A stretch of 64,000 nt of DNA, taken from Phaseolus vulgaris (lineage: Eukaryota > Streptophyta > Magnoliopsida > Fabales > Fabaceae). Positions 58,601-64,000 of this stretch are shown here, in pieces (the stretch's first letter is position 1; each line of letters opens with the position of its first letter). The translations under genes and the position numbers were made by a program. The stretch is taken from NCBI RefSeq assembly GCF_000499845.2, contig NC_023759.2, forward strand, positions 49,822,172 through 49,886,171, read 5' to 3'. The notes below the pieces were generated by a model. That model was given only the letters and a program-made list of their open reading frames with translations, ran no database searches and had not been told where the DNA came from.

Positions 58601-60504
58601 TGGCATACATGGGTTCCAAGGTTTTGGGGAGAATAATTGAACAGTCCCTGATGATACTAAATTTGCATTAGTTGCATACTTGCGTTCATTCTTTGATAGT
58701 TGGTGTGCTACTACTTTGCAGTTCTTTTTTCTATGTATCTGTTTACTTTTCTGTGATTTTACTTTAAACAGGGTATGTGAATATTGGTTGTCATTGTAAA
58801 CATGGATAGTATTTTCCTTTTGATTTCAGGATCTTCAAAAGGGAATTGATCTTGGTTTAGTATCTCCAGAGGTGTTGCAGAACTTCTTTGATCTAGAGCA
58901 GTATCCTCTGATTTCAGAACTCACTCACCGTTTCCAGGTAAATTTTTTATTTGAAAAATGCTCTGCTTTTAATCATGAGAAAATTTCATCACCGTGTTAC
59001 CTTCATATTCCTACCTCTTCATCTGGTTCTTTTTTATATAGGGTTTCAGGGAAAGATTGTTGGCAGATCCCAAATTCTTGCACAGATTAGCCATAGAAGA
59101 AGCCATATCAATAACAACTACATTGTTAGCGCAATACGAAAAGCGGAAAGAAAATTTTTTCCAAGAGCTTGACTACGTCATTACAGACACTGTCAGAGGA
59201 TCAGTAGTTGATTTTTTTACAGTGTGGCTTCCTGCACCAACTTTGTCATTCCTTTCATATGCTGATGAGATGAAGGCACCTGACAACATTGGTTCTCTAA
59301 TGGGACTTCTTGGTTCCATCCCGGACAATGCTTTTCAAAAGAATCCAGCAGGGATAAACTGGAATCTCAATCATAGAATTGCATCAGTTGTATTTGGTGG
59401 GCTAAAACTTGCCAGTGTTGGATTTATTTCAAGCATTGGAGCCGTGGCTTCATCAAATTCTCTATATGGATTTCGTAAATTCCTTAATCCAGCCGTTGTC
59501 ACCGAACAACGGAATATAAGGTCACCAATACTCAAAACGGCTGTTATATATGCTTGCTTTCTTGGAATTTCTGCAAATCTCCGTTATCAGGTATGTAATG
59601 GACTTGTCTGCTATATAAAATTTTGGTTATTATTAATATGTAACAAATGTAAGTTGAACCCAGTTTCTGTAGAAAATGAAGGATAGTTTACTCCAATTAG
59701 TGTAGACCTTTCTCCTCTCCAAATTCTCCGAATATAGACGAGGGATTTTGCCTGCCCTTTATTCGCCTCAATTTTCATCCAAATCTCTTAACCAAAAAAA
59801 GAAAGCATTATAAAATCTTTGCCTTCCTTCCCCCTCCATCATCTGCGACTACATCCTTGGTTATGTTATATATTCTATAAATACGTATCCATTTAAAATC
59901 TGGATCTGTTCTTCTGCATTAGTACGGAAATTACAATAATTTTTTTGCAGATAATTGCTGGGATAGTGGAGCATCGGATTTCTGATCAGTTTGCTTCCCA
60001 AACATTCCTTGTAAATATGCTTTCTTTTGTAGCACGGACAGTCAATTCCTATTGGGGAACCCAGGTCAGTCTGTTTTCCTATCTTGTATCTGCTTTTGTG
60101 CACTTTCAAATGCTGAATGTTCACAACCTCGTCAGTTAGCGGATTTCATTTCTTTATGATTGAAAACTAGACTTCCTAAATTCTACTATTATTTATAATG
60201 TCATTAAGTATTCTTAATCTCAAGGAAATACAAGTCGTTTGTTTTTCTAAAGTTAGAGAAACACTAATATTGCTCTTTCACTATTCAGTTTTGTGTAAAT
60301 TATTCATCTGTCCATTAATTTCTAAATCTATACTGTAGTTTTCAAATTTGGAATTTTCATGCATTGCAGCAATGGATTGACCTAGCGCGGTCTACTGGCC
60401 TGCAAGTTAGAAAGACAGAGTCGCCAACATCAGATTCTCCAAACGGTGCTGCAATTTTATGCAACGAAACAGAAGAAGCCACCATTGATGAGATAGAAAA
60501 ATAA
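55678..60504 (+). CDS. RER6: RETICULATA-RELATED 5/6 protein, plastid (ChaN-like DUF399 + DUF3411)
   Basis: Seven exons: 55678-56342, 56838-56967, 57543-58070, 58830-58937, 59042-59590, 59951-60064, 60370-60504. All phases agree; 742 residues, close to the Arabidopsis RER5/RER6 proteins. The family affects leaf mesophyll and plastid development; the biochemical role is unknown. The first 90 residues are Arg/Ser/Ala-rich (transit peptide), followed by a hydrophobic stretch [18 protein letters not shown]. The DUF399 part (about 130-400; [56 protein letters not shown]) is related to the bacterial haem-binding ChaN fold. The DUF3411/RETICULATA part (about 480-700; [63 protein letters not shown]) contains several membrane-spanning segments. 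Exon 1 is GC-rich and produces antisense shadow frames. The start is the first ATG of the frame. It converges on the PDH gene downstream. Confidence 0.93.
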
Positions 60505-61329
60505 ATGAGGTGGCAATACGCTGCGACATTTTTTCTTGGTAATTTGTATTATTCTTGAAAAGTTAGTAATATAGGCACAGAAGAATAGGTTATTGTTTTC
60601 ATCATAAAATCTTTCTGTCTCTTCCTGATGAGCTTGTTTACAATTCCTTCCACAGCTCACTTGTATATGTTTTTTGATATTTCCCTTTCCCAGTTTGGTG
60701 AATGTAATATTTTTCTTTTTAAATGTAACAAGTGGAATAGACAGAAGTGATCAAATCCAAACCAACACAAGTTGTTACCTACTCTTTTCTAAAGGTATGT
60801 ATGTCTTAGTAAATCTGGTTAATATGGTAAAAAATCAGGAGCACTTGTTTCGAACTTTCTCATGGAGTTTGATGTTTGTACGCCTATCAATTTATCATAG
60901 GGCAGTGAACTTTCTATATATTTGCGGTAACCTTTGGTTTGGATTATTTCTGTACAATCCAACAGGGAATACATACTCTGCGGATAGATTGATTAGAAAG
61001 CTCATGTCAAAACCCCAGAGAATGTTCTGATTTGTTTATTTGGAAAGGAAGTGGTAGTTATGATCTGGCTTAAAATTAAGGGAGTTGATTAAATTAAACA
61101 AACTGGAGTTAAATGGTATTAGACATTGAGGATTAAATATCTGTTTTTGAACTTCATGAAATCACAGAATATGCTGGGAACAAGATCGTTCGCCATTTTT
61201 ATAGCAAGATTGAACATATGCAAGTGTATTTGATTTAGTAGTTGAGCTTCATTTTGGTAACTGTAAAACTGAAAAGGGAATAATTTATGATTGGAACAAT
61301 AGGAAATTTGATTGTTCGAGAATATAAAA
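60505..61329. other. Spacer between convergent RER and PDH genes
   Basis: About 825 bases between the two stop codons, presumably carrying both 3' UTRs (RER entering from the left, PDH from the right). The plus frame at 60674-61030 is uninterrupted but lacks any recognised similarity. Nothing else is seen. Confidence 0.6.
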
Positions 61330-63175
61330 TCAGTTCTTTTCTTGACCCTGCTCCTCGTTCTTCCTTTCAACCAGCGTTTCTTTGACTTTTTGCAAGGCAT
61401 GTTCAAGGTTTTCCAGCTGCATAATTTACGCAGTCCGTGAGTCTATCTTGAAGTACTTGGTTAGTGGTTTCAAAAATATTTAAAAATAAATCTTGATATA
61501 TGTTTGAGCATTTCGCTGGCAATTCCATACCTCTTGTCTGGCGAATCTGTTGTACACGAATAATCCACTGAACAAATCAAAACTATTTCCAATCATCGTC
61601 TCCTTCTGCAAGTATCTTTCAACTTGTTAAATAAGAGCACATATAACACTGGAGGAAAGCTTTTAGAGAAAGTAAGGGAAATGATATAACAAGTGTACCA
61701 ATTTAACAAGTTCCTCAAAGCCCTTAGTGTCAATAGGTGTGGATTTAATATCCATTTCTGCCAATGTTCTGATGAAGAGCCGTAAAAGAGTTGCATCCAA
61801 TGAGCATTTATATCAGTGTGTTTGTCAAAGGTTTGTTAAGACAGGTAGAAGGCTACATACCTGCCAATTGTGTGTGTGATAAATTGGCTCTTCGCAGCTG
61901 CTTTGTCATGTTCCTCACAAGTCATTTGCACCATCTTGCAACCCTGCGTAATAAAAACCATTAGGAAATGGATCGATAAATAATAAATGTAAGGCATTCA
62001 CAGCAGATTTTTTTTGCTTCATTTGTAAACCAACCAACGATGGTCCACACTTACATTGACTCTGTTCATACTACCTCCAGGGGAAAATTGAAGATTGAAT
62101 TGTTTACTACACATTAATTTTTCAATAATGACCATGACCATATTTATGAGAATTGATCACTTTATTCCATGATGGGGATATATAGCCTTGGTTGTAGTAG
62201 TATATAGTTAGATATATCTTATATCTTGATTTATCAGATGCAGAGTCAACGTCTAAAGTTACTTAGCTTCCACCCTTTCTGTTTCTTTCTTCTTGTTTAC
62301 ATAATTAACCAGCCCCAATGCAAAAACACGGTTCTTTCTTCTTTGGTCATTCATGGGTATTGTAGATGAAGGTTATTAACCTACCTCACTGGCAAAAATT
62401 TGGATGAAACTAGAGCAGATAGCTTCATTTCTAATCCGAACTTTGTCATACATGAAAGTGAGACCTTTCCATCCATTCTTGCCACTGACAGGTCCAAACA
62501 TAGGGTGAGTGCAGAGAATGTCTGAGTGCTCTGGCAACTCTCGTAGCAGAAGCTCTCTTGGGTGCTCTTTGACTGAAAGAACATCAACAAAGAGTGTTGG
62601 GCGCTTCAGGGAAGCGAGTGGCATTGACCCCACAACTTCGGATAGCGATAATATCGATGTGCACAACACTATGACATCTATGTCAGAAGCAAGAAATGCT
62701 GTAACATCCCTGCAAAAACAACAATAATACTAATGTTTAATGAACATAAAATTGGTTTCTGTGTATCTAAATGCCTCATTGTGAAAGGTGAGGTAAATGG
62801 GTGTAGTGGTACAAACTAGACCACATGCATGGTATGTATATATTGGTGTAATCTGAATGAAATTGAACTTGGCTTCTCTGAGAAAGGTTTTTTAATTTGG
62901 GTTTTGTGGATAAACCATGTGTGGTTGAAAACAGAAATCTTAAGCAATCAGTGAGATTTTTTGAAGAAAACATAAAAAAAATATGTATAGTGATGAATTG
63001 TTTACCCGTAAAAATGAATGCCCATTTGGAGACAGAGGTCGGAGTAATCGGATCGAGAAGTTGCAGTGAGAGAGTGGCCTTGTTTTATCATTGTCTTGGC
63101 CAGAAATTGGCCAAAGGTGCCGAATCCAACTATGCCAATTTTGAGGCTTTGGGAAGAAGATGATGATGATGACAT
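61330..63175 (-). CDS. PDH1: Prephenate dehydrogenase, non-plastidic legume type
   Basis: Six exons in coding order: 63006-63175, 62385-62709, 61861-61943, 61699-61768, 61531-61605, 61330-61416; 269 residues, phases consistent. The enzyme oxidatively decarboxylates prephenate to 4-hydroxyphenylpyruvate with NADP+ (TyrA family), giving tyrosine by a route outside the plastid. The protein starts with a short Ser run and goes directly into the Rossmann motif GFGTFG (G17-G22), leaving no room for a transit peptide. Other marks are RSDYSDLCLQMGIHF, VDVLSVKEHPRELLL, CTHPMFGP, CEEHDKAAAKSQFITHTIGR and PIDTKGFEELVKL. Asn223 in GNSFDLFSGLFVYN corresponds to the Asn (222 in soybean PDH1) reported to give prephenate preference and tyrosine insensitivity; arogenate dehydrogenases have Asp there. 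So I call prephenate rather than arogenate dehydrogenase. The donor of exon 1 (GTAAAC) and the small exons are ordinary for the family. Confidence 0.93.
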
Positions 63176-64000
63176 GGTTGAGTTGAGAAAGAGATGAATG
63201 AGATAGCTTTAGGAAAAGAACAGTATCAGAGGATTTCCTCTGCTGAATTAGGGCGAGGGTCACACCGTATTTAATGCTCCTCTCTCACTTGCCATACACG
63301 TTTATGCCAATTTCAAGCGTAACGCTATTATTTATTATGTTATTATATTCACACCTTTCTCTCTAACTCAGGGAACTTTTTAAGCTACCATCTTAAGATT
63401 CCTCACACTTTTCTTCTAAAAAAAGAAAACACACGATTTTATTCTACGACAATTGATTTTTTCCATGAACAGAAAGAAAATTAACTTCTAAGTTTTTCAC
63501 TACACCAAGACAACAAATGCAGATAATAAAAATAAAGTATCAATGCATTCGAATAAGTATTGTATATTTTAAAAATCAGAAAAGAAAAATATAAATTATC
63601 ATTAAACTTGACTTTCAACATGATTATATTCACGATATCCAAATAACTATTTTATTAAAAGTTTTTCTTTTCTTAAAAATAATTGGAGAAGTAACATAAC
63701 ACCCAAATTCCGCCACTCAATGTTGTACTTTTTGTTTTTGAAGAGTGTGAGCTTTGGTTAACGTGTGCCCAATGAAGACCTTTTAGAGTGATAAAGAAAA
63801 GAGTTTTTATTTGTAATTTATTTAGGTAAGGAAAGTGCACACGTTTGAGACACGACACACGACAACTCAACATCGACCATTGGTTCACCACTTTCTCGGC
63901 ATTCTCGTTTTTCTTTCCCGACAATAAAATACAGTTCCCGCTTCTATTCTATCACTTTTTTTAGATGCCAAATTGAGTCAAAAACAACTTTAGAATAAAT
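63176..64000. other. PDH promoter and window edge
   Basis: Upstream of PDH. A TTAAATA-like TATA candidate lies on the minus strand near 63268-63275, about 95 bases before the ATG. The remaining 700 bases are AT-rich; the minus frame at 63673-63924 shows no family resemblance. If it belongs to another gene, that gene continues outside the window. Confidence 0.5.

Noticed and set aside
63673..63924. 83-codon minus frame near the window end
   Set aside because: No recognisable protein, and AT-rich sequence; it may be the upstream region of a gene outside the window.

Overview
This window is nuclear DNA of a flowering plant. It is very AT-rich between genes, the genes have GT-AG introns, and retroelement debris is common. 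The best lineage clue is the last gene (61330-63175, minus). It is a prephenate dehydrogenase of the plastid-independent, tyrosine-insensitive type described from legumes, with Asn rather than Asp at the specificity position. With the TRIM and LINE families seen here, this points to a legume, most likely a phaseoloid bean, pea or soybean relative; the species is not fixed by what I can see.

Layout. 263-883 (-): intronless PYR/PYL abscisic acid receptor. 4973-9887 (-): five-exon CLASSY1-type SNF2 remodeler of RNA-directed DNA methylation. 12332-15193 (+) and 17279-20212 (+): tandem pair of three-exon CHX cation/H+ antiporters. 22972-26182 (-): seven-exon laccase, LAC5-like, with a probable miR397 site. 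31818-34483 (-): IMK3/MRLK-type LRR receptor kinase lacking the catalytic Asp. 42072-44309 (+): two-exon gene of a conserved plant family with no function known to me. 45423-52216 (+): nine-exon BADC protein, a non-biotinylated relative of the acetyl-CoA carboxylase BCCP subunit. 55678-60504 (+): seven-exon RETICULATA-RELATED 5/6 protein. 61330-63175 (-): six-exon prephenate dehydrogenase, convergent with the previous gene. All exon structures were built by hand from splice sites and reading phase, and every one closes in frame.

The genes do not form an operon-like unit, but their order appears ancient. PYL, laccase and RER recall Arabidopsis PYL6, LAC5 and RER5 on chromosome 2. IMK3, BADC and RER recall At3g56100, At3g56130 and At3g56140 on chromosome 3. 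So the block looks like the common ancestor of two Arabidopsis segments, interrupted here by the CHX pair, CLSY1 and PDH (locus numbers are from memory).

The repeats are the least ordinary part. A small LTR element (TRIM-like, with TGGTATCAGAG primer site) forms a concatemer of five LTRs and four internal segments inside a BADC intron and recurs as fragments elsewhere. Two 5'-truncated LINEs have readable target-site duplications and a third is decayed. A 538-bp-period direct duplication lies upstream of RER. A 0.4-kb dispersed repeat flanks the first CHX gene in direct orientation. I found no tRNA, rRNA, CRISPR or complete transposon.
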